A stretch of 64,000 bases of DNA. Source: Natronospirillum operosum (GTDB lineage: Bacteria > Pseudomonadota > Gammaproteobacteria > Pseudomonadales > Natronospirillaceae). The stretch spans positions 124,001 to 188,000 of the forward strand of contig NZ_SRMF01000001.1 in NCBI RefSeq assembly GCF_004768465.1, read 5' to 3'. Both the position numbers and the translations under genes were made by a program. This document shows positions 1 to 10,724 of this stretch, one piece after another. Position 1 is the first letter of the stretch. Each line of letters starts with the position of its first letter. Below the pieces are notes generated by a model, which was not told where the DNA came from, made no database searches, and saw nothing but the letters and a program-made list of their open reading frames with translations.

Positions 1-317
1 AAATGGCCCTGTTCAACCAGCCAGGACCACAACTGGAGGCTGATTTCGAAATTGGCATTGATGTTGACGGCCTTGCTGATGTCGATGTTGCCGTCCTGAT
101 CCTGCGGGGTGTAGTTGAGCTCGCAGTACCCGGCATGACCGGTGCCTGCATTGTTCCAGCCGTCGGAACTTTCACGGGCCGGACCATCCAGCGACTCCAC
201 CATCATGATGTTCAGAGAAGGGTCCAGGGACCGCAGCAGCACACCCAGTGTTGCACTCATTGTGCCGGCGCCTACCAGCACCACGTCGGCCTGTTCTGCC
301 AAACCTCGCCACCTCAT
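1..317 (-). CDS. mqo: Malate:quinone oxidoreductase, N-terminal part (runs off window)
   Basis: This is the first ~105 residues of an FAD-dependent, membrane-associated malate dehydrogenase that passes electrons to quinone in the TCA cycle. The N-terminus has the dinucleotide-binding stretch [17 protein letters not shown], followed by the family blocks [13 protein letters not shown] and ELNYTPQ, which match Mqo proteins closely. The gene leaves the window at base 1, so the catalytic C-terminal part is not visible. The start is the ATG at 317. A TTG 15 bases further in is the alternative, because a GAGG-like stretch lies just before it. A possible -10 (TATACT, reading leftward, 334-339) lies upstream, without a convincing -35. 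Confidence 0.88.
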   Translation of the reverse strand, partial: MRWRGLAEQADVVLVGAGTMSATLGVLLRSLDPSLNIMMVESLDGPARESSDGWNNAGTGHAGYCELNYTPQDQDGNIDISKAVNINANFEISLQLWSWLVEQGH

Positions 318-528
318 CCGAAAATGTGGCGCGAGTATATACTAATTGACCGTGGTTAAGTAAATGATGCTGTGCAATTTATTCATCAACCAGACCAAAG
401 TCGTAGCCTTTGCGAGCGCTCGAAAAATGGTGCCGCTATGGCCGGGAAACCTCTGTGGTGGGCGCTTCCGGCGAACTCTGGCATACTGTCAACCTGACTT
501 GACTCCGCACCGCACAGGCATCTGATTG

Positions 529-1890
529 ATGGCACAGGCTTCGCCAGACATGGAATTGCAGGCAGCGCTCGGCGAGGGCAATGACGCCCGCCTGGCGGCG
601 GTGGTGGCGGCCCTGCAACCAGCCGATCTGGCCGCTTTCCTGAGCGCAGAGGGGCGCAATGATCCGGCCCTGGCAGAACAGCTGCTGGCGCATCTGACAT
701 TGTCGGAGCGGGCCCGCGCCTTCGGTTATCTGGATGCCACGCTGCAGGCCAGGGTGGCCGCGCGGCTGTCGCCGACTGCCCTGGCCCGCCTGCTGGGCAA
801 GATGGATGCCGATGAGCGGGCCGACCTGTTCAAGCTGGTCAACGAGGATGTACAGGAAGCGGCTTTGCGCCAGATGGCCCGGGAGGAGCGCGAAGATCTG
901 CGGCGCCTGGCCAGCTATGAAGAGGGGACTGGCGGCGCGCTGATGACCAGCGACTATGTCGCTGTGCCGGAAAACCTCACCGTGGCGGCGGCGTTGCAGG
1001 CAGTGCGCTCGACCGCACCGGATGCGGAAACCATCTATCAGGTGTATATCATCGACCATGAGCATCGGCTGCAGGGGACGGTATCGCTGCGCGAACTGAT
1101 TCTGGGTCTGCCGGATCAGCCGCTGGATGAGCTGATGCGCACCGAGCTGGTTACCGGCCAGGTCGATACCGCACAGGAAGAAGTGGCCCGCCTGATCAGT
1201 CGCTATGACCTGCTGGCACTGCCGATACTGGATGCCGACCAGCGTCTGGTCGGCATCGTTACCCACGATGACGCCATGGATGTGGCGGCTGAAGAGGCCA
1301 CCGAGGACATGCACAAGGCGGCGACCATCGGCAAGCTGCATCGTGGTATCGGTCAGTCGGGGCTGCTGGAACTGTACCGCAAGCGGATCGTGTGGCTGGT
1401 GCTGCTGGTGTTTGCCAATATCCTTTCGGGGTTCGGCATCGCGCATTTCGAGGCCACGATAGAGGCTTATATAGTACTGGTATTCTTCCTGCCGCTGCTG
1501 GTGGACAGCAGCGGCAATGCCGGCTCACAGGCGGCCACCCTGATGGTGCGCGGCCTGGCTACCGGCGATGTGCAGCTCCGGCAATGGGGGCGCCATTTTG
1601 GCCGTGAGCTGCTGGTGGCCGGGGCGTTGGGGCTCACCATGGCGGCGGCGGTGTCCATTCTGGGTGTGCTGCGCGGTGGGCCGGATATCGCCTTTGTGGT
1701 GGCGACCAGCATGATTGCCGTGGTGATCATGGGCAGCCTGATCGGCATGAGCCTGCCTTTTCTGCTCAGCCGCGTGGGCTGGGACCCGGCCACCGCCAGT
1801 GCCCCACTGGTGACCTCGATTGCCGATGCGGTGGGGGTGGTGCTCTATTTTTCCATTGCCACGGCCACGCTGGGTTTGCCTGGCGCGTGA
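529..1890 (+). CDS. mgtE: Magnesium transporter MgtE
   Basis: The 453-residue protein has the MgtE plan. A cytosolic helical N-domain (about 1-130) is followed by two CBS domains (about 135-255) that sense Mg2+, a connecting helix, and five membrane helices (about 285-450) that form the Mg2+ channel. The membrane part contains the conserved block LPLLVDSSGNAGSQAATLMVRG, shortened here to its key GNAGSQ core, and the Asp-containing pore helix near the C-terminus (TSIADAVGVVLYFSIA). ATG 529 is used, since a TTG directly before it is less likely. The family gates Mg2+ entry according to cytosolic Mg2+. It stands alone, with no visible Mg2+ riboswitch in the 210-base upstream gap. Confidence 0.95.
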   Translation: MAQASPDMELQAALGEGNDARLAAVVAALQPADLAAFLSAEGRNDPALAEQLLAHLTLSERARAFGYLDATLQARVAARLSPTALARLLGKMDADERADLFKLVNEDVQEAALRQMAREEREDLRRLASYEEGTGGALMTSDYVAVPENLTVAAALQAVRSTAPDAETIYQVYIIDHEHRLQGTVSLRELILGLPDQPLDELMRTELVTGQVDTAQEEVARLISRYDLLALPILDADQRLVGIVTHDDAMDVAAEEATEDMHKAATIGKLHRGIGQSGLLELYRKRIVWLVLLVFANILSGFGIAHFEATIEAYIVLVFFLPLLVDSSGNAGSQAATLMVRGLATGDVQLRQWGRHFGRELLVAGALGLTMAAAVSILGVLRGGPDIAFVVATSMIAVVIMGSLIGMSLPFLLSRVGWDPATASAPLVTSIADAVGVVLYFSIATATLGLPGA

Positions 1891-1892
1891 AG

Positions 1893-2060
1893 CTAGTCCC
1901 TGATCCAGCCGATGGTGTACAGCACGACGCCCAGCGGCAGCAGAATCAGTGACGGGTTGGGCATGGCACCCGGGCTCGGGATCAGCAGCGCAATGATGCC
2001 AAGCCAGACCAGAACCAGCCCGAGACGTTTGAAAGCTGAGGTACGACGCCGTTTTGGCAT
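1893..2060 (-). CDS. Small hydrophobic protein, 55 aa, function unknown
   Basis: A short leftward gene sits in the gap between mgtE and the rmlD-like gene. The peptide starts with a basic cytosolic head (MPKRRRTSAFKR). Two hydrophobic stretches follow, LGLVLVWLGIIALLIPSPG and SLILLPLGVVLYTIGW, separated by a Pro/Gly turn, so it is probably a two-pass inner-membrane hairpin. A GGGAG ribosome-binding site lies about 8 bases before ATG 2060. It is convergent with mgtE, and the two stop codons are 2 bases apart. No family is recognised. The basic head, the RBS and the clean fit into the gap support a real gene; function cannot be inferred. Confidence 0.6.
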   Translation of the reverse strand: MPKRRRTSAFKRLGLVLVWLGIIALLIPSPGAMPNPSLILLPLGVVLYTIGWIRD

Positions 2061-2222
2061 GGGCAACAGGCTCCCGTTTCATATAGAGTTGAGGCATGCG
2101 GACGGGCACGCAAACGGCACCGCAGCAGTTGCCTGATCTGTCACAGTATAGTGGTCTCGCCATCGCTTGTCGGCCCTGACGGTGGCGCAGTTCTGTAACA
2201 GGGCCTGGAGACAGCGTTACGC

Positions 2223-3119
2223 ATGAAAGTTCTGATTACCGGAGCGCGGGGTCAGGTGGGTACTGCCCTGACGGCAGCCTGCACAGAAGTCGGGATACAG
2301 CACCTGGGGCTGGGCCACCGGGAACTGGATATCACCGACGGCGCGGCCGTGCAGGCGGTATTGGCCCGTGAGCGCCCGGATTTCGTGATCAATGCGGCAG
2401 CGTTCTCCGATGTGGCGGTAGCCCAGGGCGAGGCCAACCTCTGCTATGCCATCAACCGCGATGGCGCTGCGAATTTGGCTCAGGCCTGTGAAGCGGTGGG
2501 CGCCGGGCTGCTGTATCTGTCCAGCGACTATGTGTTCGATGGCCTGCAGGCCCGGCCCTACACCGAGAAGGACAAGCCCAACCCGCGCAATGTCTACGGC
2601 AACAGCAAGCTCGAAGGCGAAGAGGCCGTGCGGGAATACTGTTCACGGCACCTGGTGCTGCGCACCAGTTGGGTGTTCAGCGCCGAAGGCAACAATTTCT
2701 TCATGCGTTCGCTGGAGCGGGCCATGTCCGGCCAGCCGGTGAAGGGGGTCAATGATCAGATCAGTTGCCCCACCTGGGCCGGGCATCTGGCGATCGTCTG
2801 TGTGGCCATGCTGCAGCAGGTGCATTGCAATATCGAACCCAATCTGTGGGGCACCTACCATTACAGTGATCGGGGTGCCACCACACGCTATGAATTTGCC
2901 CGCACCATAGTGGCACAGGCGGTGCAAGCCGGGCTGGCGTCGGAGACACAGGTGCAGGCGATTGAGAGCGCGGACTTGCAGAACCGGGCGGAAGAAGCGC
3001 GGCAGTCCGTGTTGTCCAGCGACCACCTGTTCTTTACCTTCGGGATTCGGCAGCGTGGCTGGCGCCAGGGGCTCAAGAGCGCTCTGGAGGCCGTGCGGCA
3101 GGGCCAGCGGGCAGCTTAG
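2223..3119 (+). CDS. dTDP-4-dehydrorhamnose reductase family protein (RmlD-like)
   Basis: This is an extended short-chain dehydrogenase of 298 residues. The N-terminal NAD(P)-binding motif is GARGQVG, the serine block is LYLSSDYVFDG, and the catalytic Tyr/Lys pair lies in VYGNSKLEGE. All are typical of RmlD/RfbD, which makes dTDP-L-rhamnose by reducing the 4-keto group. The length matches the family. None of the usual partners (rmlA, rmlB, rmlC) is nearby, so the substrate may be another nucleotide sugar, and the family assignment is firmer than the reaction. A GGAG sequence precedes ATG 2223. The next gene ends 5 bases past its stop on the other strand. Confidence 0.85.
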   Translation: MKVLITGARGQVGTALTAACTEVGIQHLGLGHRELDITDGAAVQAVLARERPDFVINAAAFSDVAVAQGEANLCYAINRDGAANLAQACEAVGAGLLYLSSDYVFDGLQARPYTEKDKPNPRNVYGNSKLEGEEAVREYCSRHLVLRTSWVFSAEGNNFFMRSLERAMSGQPVKGVNDQISCPTWAGHLAIVCVAMLQQVHCNIEPNLWGTYHYSDRGATTRYEFARTIVAQAVQAGLASETQVQAIESADLQNRAEEARQSVLSSDHLFFTFGIRQRGWRQGLKSALEAVRQGQRAA

Positions 3120-3124
3120 TGTCC

Positions 3125-5161
3125 CTACAGGTCCTTCACCAACCGCAAGGCATCATAGATGGCGGCATGGGTATTGCGCGCTTCCACGGCATCGCCAACG
3201 CGGAACAATTGGAAACGGCCTGCTTCATTGCGAATTACCCGCTGTGCCTTGCCCACGATCAAGGCATCGTAATTCACTGCACCACCATTGCTGGAGTAGG
3301 GCTTCAGGTCGAAATAGATGTCCGCCATGGGCTTTATGCCGTAGTTGACGACCACCTGATCGATGTGGCGTTCATGGTCCAGGTCCAGGTAATCGCTGGT
3401 GATTCCGGCCAGCAAGGCATCGCCGCTGCGCTCGACGGATTTCAGCCGGTACGTTGGTGTGAAGGTGACATTGGGACGCTGCAGGGCTCTCATGTAGGGC
3501 ACCAGGGTCATGGCCATGACCTCGGCCGAGAAGGTGCGATCCGGTGTCATGATTTCGAGTTCGGCCCCGGTTTTGGCGATCATTTCCGCCGCCTGCAGGG
3601 CCGGGTGATCACCCGCGTCGTCGAACAACAGCACCTTTTGTCCGGGTTGTACATGGCCTGAGAGAATATCCCAGCTATTCACCACCAGGTCGCTGCCAAC
3701 AGTGGGCTGGTCTTCGATGGGGTAGCCGCCGGTGGCGACGATGATCACATCCGGGCTTTCCTGGCGCACCTCGTCCGCTTCTGCCCAGCAGTTGTAGCGG
3801 ATTTGCACGCCCAGTTTCTCGCATTGGGCCAGGCGCCAGTCGATGATGGCAATCATGTCGCGTCGGCGCTCGCTTTGGGCGGTCAGGCGAACCTGACCAC
3901 CGGCTTCACTCATCGCTTCCAGTACCAGGACCTCATGCCCGCGCTCGGCGGCCACCCGCGCCGCTTCCAATCCACCCGGCCCGGCGCCGATCACCAGCAC
4001 CTTGCGCTTGGTTTCGGCCCTGGGGATCTCGTGTGGCATGGTGGTTTCCCGACCGGTTGCAGCGTTGTGGATGCAGTAAGCCGCGCCGCCCTGGTAGATG
4101 CGATCCAGACAATAGTTGGCCCCGACACAGGGGCGAATATCGTGCTCACGCCCTTCGATGATTTTCTTCACTATATGAGGGTCCGCCATATGCGCCCGCG
4201 TCATGCCGATCATGTCGACCTTGCCGGATTCGATGGCATAGCGGGCGGTGCCGACGTCCTGAATTTTGGCCCCGTGGAAGGTGGGGAAATCGACCTGGCG
4301 GCGGATTTCACCAGCGAAGTCCAGGTGCGGCGCACTGGGCATGCCTTGAACCGGAATGACATCGGTCAGACCAGGGTCGGTATCAATGTGGCCGCGTACC
4401 ACGTTGAGAAAGTCGACCATGCCGCTGTCTTTCAGGCGCCGGGAGATATCCAGGCCTTCGTCTGCATTCAGCCCGCCGGGCAGTTGTTCATCCCCGGTGT
4501 AGCGCACACCGACAATAAAGTCTGCACCCACTCGGGCGCGAATGGCGCGCAGCACCTCAAAGGTAAACCTCAGCCGGTTGTCCAGGCTGCCACCGTAGGG
4601 CGCTTCGAGCGTGTTGGTGAGCGGTGACCAGAACTGGTCCATCAGGTGGCCGTAGGCCTGGAGTTCGATGCCATCGAGCCCGGCCGCCTGCATGCGTTCA
4701 GCGGCGTCGGCGTAATCGCCGATCAGCCGTTCGATGTCCCAGTCTTCGACCTGCTTGGGGAAGGCGCGGTGTGAGGCTTCCCGGTTGTGGGATGCAGATA
4801 CCGCAGGCAACCAATCGCCTTTGTCCCAACGGGTACGGCGACCAAGGTGGGTGAGCTGGATCATGACGGCGGTGCCGTGTTCGTGGCAGGCCTCGGTCAA
4901 GTCGCGCAACCAGGGGACGACCTCATCCTTGTAGGCGAGAATGTTGTTGAACACGGGCGGGCTGTCTTTGGCGACGGCGGCAGAACCGGCGGTCATGGTC
5001 AGGCCAAGCCCGGCCCTGGCGCGCTCGACATGGTAGGCCCGATAAAGTGCCTTGGGCATGCCGTCTTCCGGATAGGCAGGCTCATGCGACGTCATCATCA
5101 GACGGTTCCTGAGCGTCAGATGCTTGAGCTGAAAGGGTTGCAGCAACGGATCTTGAGCCAT
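3125..5161 (-). CDS. DgcA-like NADH:flavin oxidoreductase / Fe-S flavoprotein
   Basis: The 678-residue protein has the trimethylamine dehydrogenase/2,4-dienoyl-CoA reductase plan. An FMN TIM barrel (about 1-335) is followed by an iron-sulfur segment and a C-terminal FAD/NAD-type domain with IGAGPGGLEAARVAAERGHEV (its core is GAGPGG, near 392). It resembles DgcA, the dimethylglycine demethylase subunit of Pseudomonas betaine catabolism, and the related stachydrine enzyme StcD. Cluster cysteines are C345, C351 and C363. The position matching the second ligand of the usual C-x2-C-x3-C-x11-C motif is Ala348, as I recall it is in DgcA. No DgcB partner is nearby. AGGAGG precedes ATG 5161. The gene is divergent from a TetR regulator that probably controls it. 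The substrate is inferred only. Confidence 0.8.
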   Translation of the reverse strand: MAQDPLLQPFQLKHLTLRNRLMMTSHEPAYPEDGMPKALYRAYHVERARAGLGLTMTAGSAAVAKDSPPVFNNILAYKDEVVPWLRDLTEACHEHGTAVMIQLTHLGRRTRWDKGDWLPAVSASHNREASHRAFPKQVEDWDIERLIGDYADAAERMQAAGLDGIELQAYGHLMDQFWSPLTNTLEAPYGGSLDNRLRFTFEVLRAIRARVGADFIVGVRYTGDEQLPGGLNADEGLDISRRLKDSGMVDFLNVVRGHIDTDPGLTDVIPVQGMPSAPHLDFAGEIRRQVDFPTFHGAKIQDVGTARYAIESGKVDMIGMTRAHMADPHIVKKIIEGREHDIRPCVGANYCLDRIYQGGAAYCIHNAATGRETTMPHEIPRAETKRKVLVIGAGPGGLEAARVAAERGHEVLVLEAMSEAGGQVRLTAQSERRRDMIAIIDWRLAQCEKLGVQIRYNCWAEADEVRQESPDVIIVATGGYPIEDQPTVGSDLVVNSWDILSGHVQPGQKVLLFDDAGDHPALQAAEMIAKTGAELEIMTPDRTFSAEVMAMTLVPYMRALQRPNVTFTPTYRLKSVERSGDALLAGITSDYLDLDHERHIDQVVVNYGIKPMADIYFDLKPYSSNGGAVNYDALIVGKAQRVIRNEAGRFQLFRVGDAVEARNTHAAIYDALRLVKDL

Positions 5162-5194
5162 GACCAGCCTCCTGGTGGGTGCCTGCTGGTGACA

Positions 5195-5223
5195 ACGCTA
5201 GCTCTCATGTACACTAGTGTCAA
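5195..5223 (-). promoter_or_regulatory. Promoter of the DgcA-like gene with overlapping TetR operator candidate
   Basis: Reading leftward, a -35 TTGACA (5218-5223) and a -10 TAGCGT (5195-5200) are 17 bases apart, just upstream of the gene starting at 5161. A perfect 10-bp palindrome, ACACTAGTGT (5211-5220), overlaps the -35 and the spacer. That is where a TetR-type repressor from the divergent gene would block RNA polymerase. Promoter spacing and palindrome are seen; repressor binding is inferred. Confidence 0.6.
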
Positions 5224-5280
5224 TTAAAAAGACATGACTGTACACGTTCAACAGCAGCCTGTTTCAGGCCCACTTTGTTT

Positions 5281-5964
5281 ATGGGAAGCACCGTGACAAC
5301 AGACACCGATAAAGGCAAAGCAGAAGACTGGCTGGATGCAGCCTACGCCATGCTGATCAAGTTCGGCGTGGATTCGGTCAAGATCCTGCCACTGGCCAAG
5401 GTGCTGAACACATCCCGCACCAGCTTTTACTGGTTCTTCAAGGACAGGGAGGCTTTGCTGAAGCAGTTGATCGAACGCTGGAAGGCTACCAACACCGAAG
5501 CCCTGATTCAGCAGACAGAACGTTATGCCGACACCGTGGTCGAGGCCATGCTGAATGTCTTCGATTGCTGGCTGGATGAGCGCCTGTTCGATGCCGAGTT
5601 CGAATACGCCGTACGCAACTGGGCCATGCAGGATGCCCGTGTGGCCACTGAAGTGGCCAGCGCCGACCAGCGCCGACTGGAGGCCTTGACAGCCATGCTG
5701 ATCCGCTTCGGCTACGGCCCTCATGAAGCCGGTGTGCGCGCACGAACGACCTACCTGACACAGATCGGCTATATCTCGATGCACACTCGGGAGACGAAAG
5801 CCGTTCGCATTGGCCGTGTGGCCGAATACGTTCAGGTATTCACCGGCCAGCCTTGTGAGCGGCGCGATCTGGAACGCTTTGTGTCACGCCATGCCCCCGA
5901 CCTGAAAGACTGGATGTCGGCCTATGAGGAACGCAGAGCAGTGGAACTTCGCGACGTGCAGTAG
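5281..5964 (+). CDS. TetR/AcrR family transcriptional regulator
   Basis: This 227-residue protein has an N-terminal TetR helix-turn-helix. The segment WLDAAYAMLIKFGVDSVKILPLAK leads into the recognition region LNTSRTSFYWFFKDREALL (about 15-65), where the SFYWFFKDREALL signature is diagnostic. The all-helical ligand domain behind it is not recognisable by eye. The gene is divergent from the DgcA-like oxidoreductase, with 119 bases between start codons and a 10-bp palindrome over that gene's promoter. It is probably the local repressor, responding to the enzyme's substrate or a related compound. ATG 5281 is chosen; a TTG two codons upstream is possible, and no strong Shine-Dalgarno is visible for either. 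Confidence 0.85.
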   Translation: MGSTVTTDTDKGKAEDWLDAAYAMLIKFGVDSVKILPLAKVLNTSRTSFYWFFKDREALLKQLIERWKATNTEALIQQTERYADTVVEAMLNVFDCWLDERLFDAEFEYAVRNWAMQDARVATEVASADQRRLEALTAMLIRFGYGPHEAGVRARTTYLTQIGYISMHTRETKAVRIGRVAEYVQVFTGQPCERRDLERFVSRHAPDLKDWMSAYEERRAVELRDVQ

Positions 5965-6039
5965 CCGACAATAACGGTGGCCACGGTTGGGTAGGCCGCC
6001 TGCAGGTTCAGAAAGTCCGCCCCTGGTGTACGTGGAAAG

Positions 6040-7008
6040 CTAGCTGCTGCGGTCGACGGCTAGCTCGGCCAGCCCGATCAGGGCTTCACGCGCGGGGGAG
6101 GCCGGGAAGTCGGCCAGAGCGTCAATGGCCCGCTGCCGGTGCTGCAGGGCCTGGCCACGACAGAAATCGAGCGCCTTGCTGGCCTGGACCGCAGCCAGAA
6201 CAGGCGCCAGATCATCGGTGCCGCCCTGGCGGATGGCGTTGCGGATCAGTTGCCGCGTATCGGCATCACAGTGCTTGAGGGTATGGATCAGCGGCAGGGT
6301 CATCTTGCCCTCGGCCAGATCATCGCCGGCATTCTTGCCCAGCGTCTCGGCGTTGCCGCTGTAGTCCAGCACGTCATCCTGAATCTGGAAGGCCAGCCCC
6401 AGCTCGATGCCGTAGGTATGAGCCGCCTGACGCAGGGTGTCACTGTCACTGGCCAGGCAGGCAGCACTGCCGGAAGCGGCGGCAAACAGCATGGCGGTCT
6501 TGCCCTGAATGACCTTGTGGTAGTCCTCTGTGGTGAGGTCCGGGTTGCGTACATTCATCAGTTGCAGTACTTCACCCTCGGCAATCACATTGGTGGCGTT
6601 GGCCAGGCGCTCCATCACCGCCATATCTCCGATGCGCACCATCATCTGGAAGGCACGCGAGTACAGAAAATCACCCACCAGCACCGAGGGTGCATTGCCC
6701 CATTTGTGATTGGCGGTAGGCTTGCCGCGCCGCAACTCCGAGGTGTCCACCACGTCGTCATGCAGCAGGGTGGCCGTGTGCAGAAACTCGATGATGGCCG
6801 CCAGCGTGATCAGTGACGAGGCGCGACAACCCAGTGCGCTGCCCGTCAGCAGCGTCACCAGCGGGCGCAGGCGCTTGCCGCCGCTGGAAACGATGTACTC
6901 GGCGATGTGCTCGACCAGCGGCACATCGGAGGACAGCTCACGACTGATTTCCGTGTTGACCGCTTCGAACTCGTCGGCGACTACGGCATTGATTTCACTG
7001 ATCTGCAT
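6040..7008 (-). CDS. ispB: Octaprenyl diphosphate synthase
   Basis: This trans-isoprenyl diphosphate synthase makes the polyprenyl side chain of ubiquinone from FPP and IPP. Both Mg2+-binding aspartate motifs are present: LLHDDVVDTSELRRGKPT (FARM, near 85) and FQIQDDVLDYSG (SARM, near 213). GGKRLRP (IPP binding) lies near residue 44. The length of 322 matches IspB, and its place opposite rplU-rpmA is conserved in gammaproteobacteria. A good promoter lies 45 bases upstream of the start. The exact chain length (C40 or C45) cannot be read from the sequence. Confidence 0.95.
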   Translation of the reverse strand: MQISEINAVVADEFEAVNTEISRELSSDVPLVEHIAEYIVSSGGKRLRPLVTLLTGSALGCRASSLITLAAIIEFLHTATLLHDDVVDTSELRRGKPTANHKWGNAPSVLVGDFLYSRAFQMMVRIGDMAVMERLANATNVIAEGEVLQLMNVRNPDLTTEDYHKVIQGKTAMLFAAASGSAACLASDSDTLRQAAHTYGIELGLAFQIQDDVLDYSGNAETLGKNAGDDLAEGKMTLPLIHTLKHCDADTRQLIRNAIRQGGTDDLAPVLAAVQASKALDFCRGQALQHRQRAIDALADFPASPAREALIGLAELAVDRSS

Positions 7009-7052
7009 GCGGTTCCGGGTCTTGTGGACAGGGGGCAGAAAAACAGGCGTTG

Positions 7053-7081
7053 ATGCTAAGAGCGCCCCCTGCTGCTGTCAA
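7053..7081 (-). promoter_or_regulatory. ispB promoter
   Basis: Reading leftward, TTGACA (7076-7081) and TAGCAT (7053-7058) are separated by exactly 17 bases and lie 45 bases before the ispB ATG. The -35 is a perfect sigma-70 consensus. The site is 12 bases from the -35 of the divergent rplU promoter, so the two polymerases would occupy adjacent DNA. Confidence 0.65.
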
Positions 7082-7093
7082 GCAGAGTCGGGC

Positions 7094-7122
7094 TTGTCAG
7101 GCGCGGCGGCTTTGGCTACAAT
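7094..7122 (+). promoter_or_regulatory. rplU-rpmA promoter
   Basis: TTGTCA (7094-7099), a 17-base spacer and TACAAT (7117-7122) form a near-consensus sigma-70 promoter, followed by a G+C-rich discriminator (TGCGCGCC) typical of growth-regulated ribosomal promoters. The leader to rplU would be about 130 nt, long enough for an autoregulatory structure. I could not define one by eye. Confidence 0.65.
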
Positions 7123-7261
7123 TGCGCGCCCCTGATGTACCGCTCATGCGGTTCAGGGCAGGAATCCCCCGCTACAGGGTGCCGCAGCGTAGGCGATGCC
7201 TTTGGAACCGGGACCAAGTGATTTCGACGTTGGATACACAATCTGTTCAAGAGAAGATATT

Positions 7262-7573
7262 ATGTACGCTGTGATCAAGTCTGGCGGTAAGCAATACCGC
7301 GTGCAGGAAGGCCAGTTCCTGAAACTGGAGAAAATCGAATCTGAAACCGGCGCCAAAATCACTTTTGATGATGTGCTGCTGGTCGGTGAAGGTGATGACG
7401 TCAAGATCGGTGAGCCGGTCGTCAAGGGCGCCAAGGTCACTGCGGAAGTGGTCGCACAGGGGCGTCACCCGAAAATTCGCATCATCAAGTTCAAGCGCCG
7501 GAAGCATCACATGAAGACCATGGGGCACCGTCAGTGGTTCACCCAGGTCAAGATCACCGGTATCAAGGCTTAA
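7262..7573 (+). CDS. rplU: 50S ribosomal protein L21
   Basis: The 103-residue protein starts [14 protein letters not shown] and contains the L21 signature region ([23 protein letters not shown]) near the C-terminus. It binds 23S rRNA in the large subunit. ATG 7262 is chosen because the protein then begins exactly at the conserved L21 N-terminus. An in-frame start 66 bases upstream would add an unconserved extension. A GA-rich stretch (AAGAGAAG) acts as ribosome-binding site. It is followed 16 bases later by rpmA. Confidence 0.98.
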   Translation: MYAVIKSGGKQYRVQEGQFLKLEKIESETGAKITFDDVLLVGEGDDVKIGEPVVKGAKVTAEVVAQGRHPKIRIIKFKRRKHHMKTMGHRQWFTQVKITGIKA

Positions 7574-7589
7574 TTGACGGAGGGGCATC

Positions 7590-7847
7590 ATGGCTCACAA
7601 AAAAGCAGGCGGCAGTACTCGTAACGGTCGCGATTCTCAGTCGAAGCGTCTTGGCGTGAAGGCATTCGGTGGTCAGCAGGTATCAGCCGGTTCCATCATC
7701 ATCCGTCAGCGTGGCACACACTTCCATGCCGGCAGCAATGTGGGTGTTGGCAAGGATCATACCCTGTTTGCCCGTGCCGACGGCGTGGTCAAGTTCGAGA
7801 CCAAGGGTCCAAAAAGCCGCAAGACGGTCAGCATCGTCGCAGCCTGA
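7590..7847 (+). CDS. rpmA: 50S ribosomal protein L27
   Basis: The 85-residue protein begins [22 protein letters not shown], the hallmark of L27, whose N-terminal tail reaches into the peptidyl-transferase centre. The block [25 protein letters not shown] is also conserved. No N-terminal extension needing proteolytic removal is present, unlike the Firmicutes form. It is co-transcribed with rplU, has GGAGGGG just before its ATG, and is followed by a strong terminator. Confidence 0.98.
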   Translation: MAHKKAGGSTRNGRDSQSKRLGVKAFGGQQVSAGSIIIRQRGTHFHAGSNVGVGKDHTLFARADGVVKFETKGPKSRKTVSIVAA

Positions 7848-7903
7848 AGCGGTTTCCGACCTGAACAGGCTGCTCGCAGGGTAGCCTGAGGTTCCAAAGA
7901 CTG

Positions 7904-7937
7904 AAGAGCCCTGTTGCGACAGTAACAGGGCTCTTTT
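7904..7937 (+). terminator. Intrinsic terminator after rpmA
   Basis: A perfect 12-bp stem, AAGAGCCCTGTT (7904-7915) pairing with AACAGGGCTCTT (7924-7935), has an 8-base loop and runs into a T tract. It lies 56 bases past the rpmA stop and separates rplU-rpmA from obgE. Confidence 0.9.
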
Positions 7938-7955
7938 CGTATCGGTACACAATGA

Positions 7956-10281
<2,326 letters not shown>

Positions 10282-10425
10282 GCGGCGGGTTGTTTTGACT
10301 TGCGGCCAAACGGGCCGTCGCCGAGCTCGGGTAGGCCATTGTGGCCCTGCCGCCGTGGTCGGGGTGCCGAGCGGACCGTCGCCAGGCTCGGGTACAGACC
10401 CTGTGAGACACGCAAAATACTCATA

Positions 10426-10530
10426 TCAGGCCCGTCCCTGGGCCTGACCCTTCGGGCTCGCTTCGCTCATGCAAAAACGCTCCCGGCGTTTTTGTCCCTG
10501 ACAGCTCGGTTGCGGCCATCCCTGGCCGCA
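10426..10530. repeat. Three tandem hairpins with TCCC-type loops
   Basis: Three perfect 8-bp stems lie in a row. TCAGGCCC/GGGCCTGA (10426-10447) has loop GTCCCT. AAAAACGC/GCGTTTTT (10473-10493) has loop TCCCG. TGCGGCCA/TGGCCGCA (10511-10530) has loop TCCC. The stems differ in sequence but the loops share TCCC (AGGGA on the other strand), so this is a structural family rather than a copied sequence. The middle hairpin is flanked by A and T runs and could terminate transcription in either direction after proB. Confidence 0.75.
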
Positions 10531-10724
10531 AACGGTCTCTCAGGGCCTGTACCCGGCAGGCGACTCCAACCGTGCCCCCCAGCCCATGTAGGCGGTGACC
10601 CTCGGCCACTCATGGGCGCAACGTCTTGAAATGCTTGAGCAAGGCTCAAAGCCTGCAAAAGTTGTGGGATTGATAATGCCCAGAACGCTTCCTCAGCGCC
10701 CGGGGAGAACCAAACTCCGGGTCT

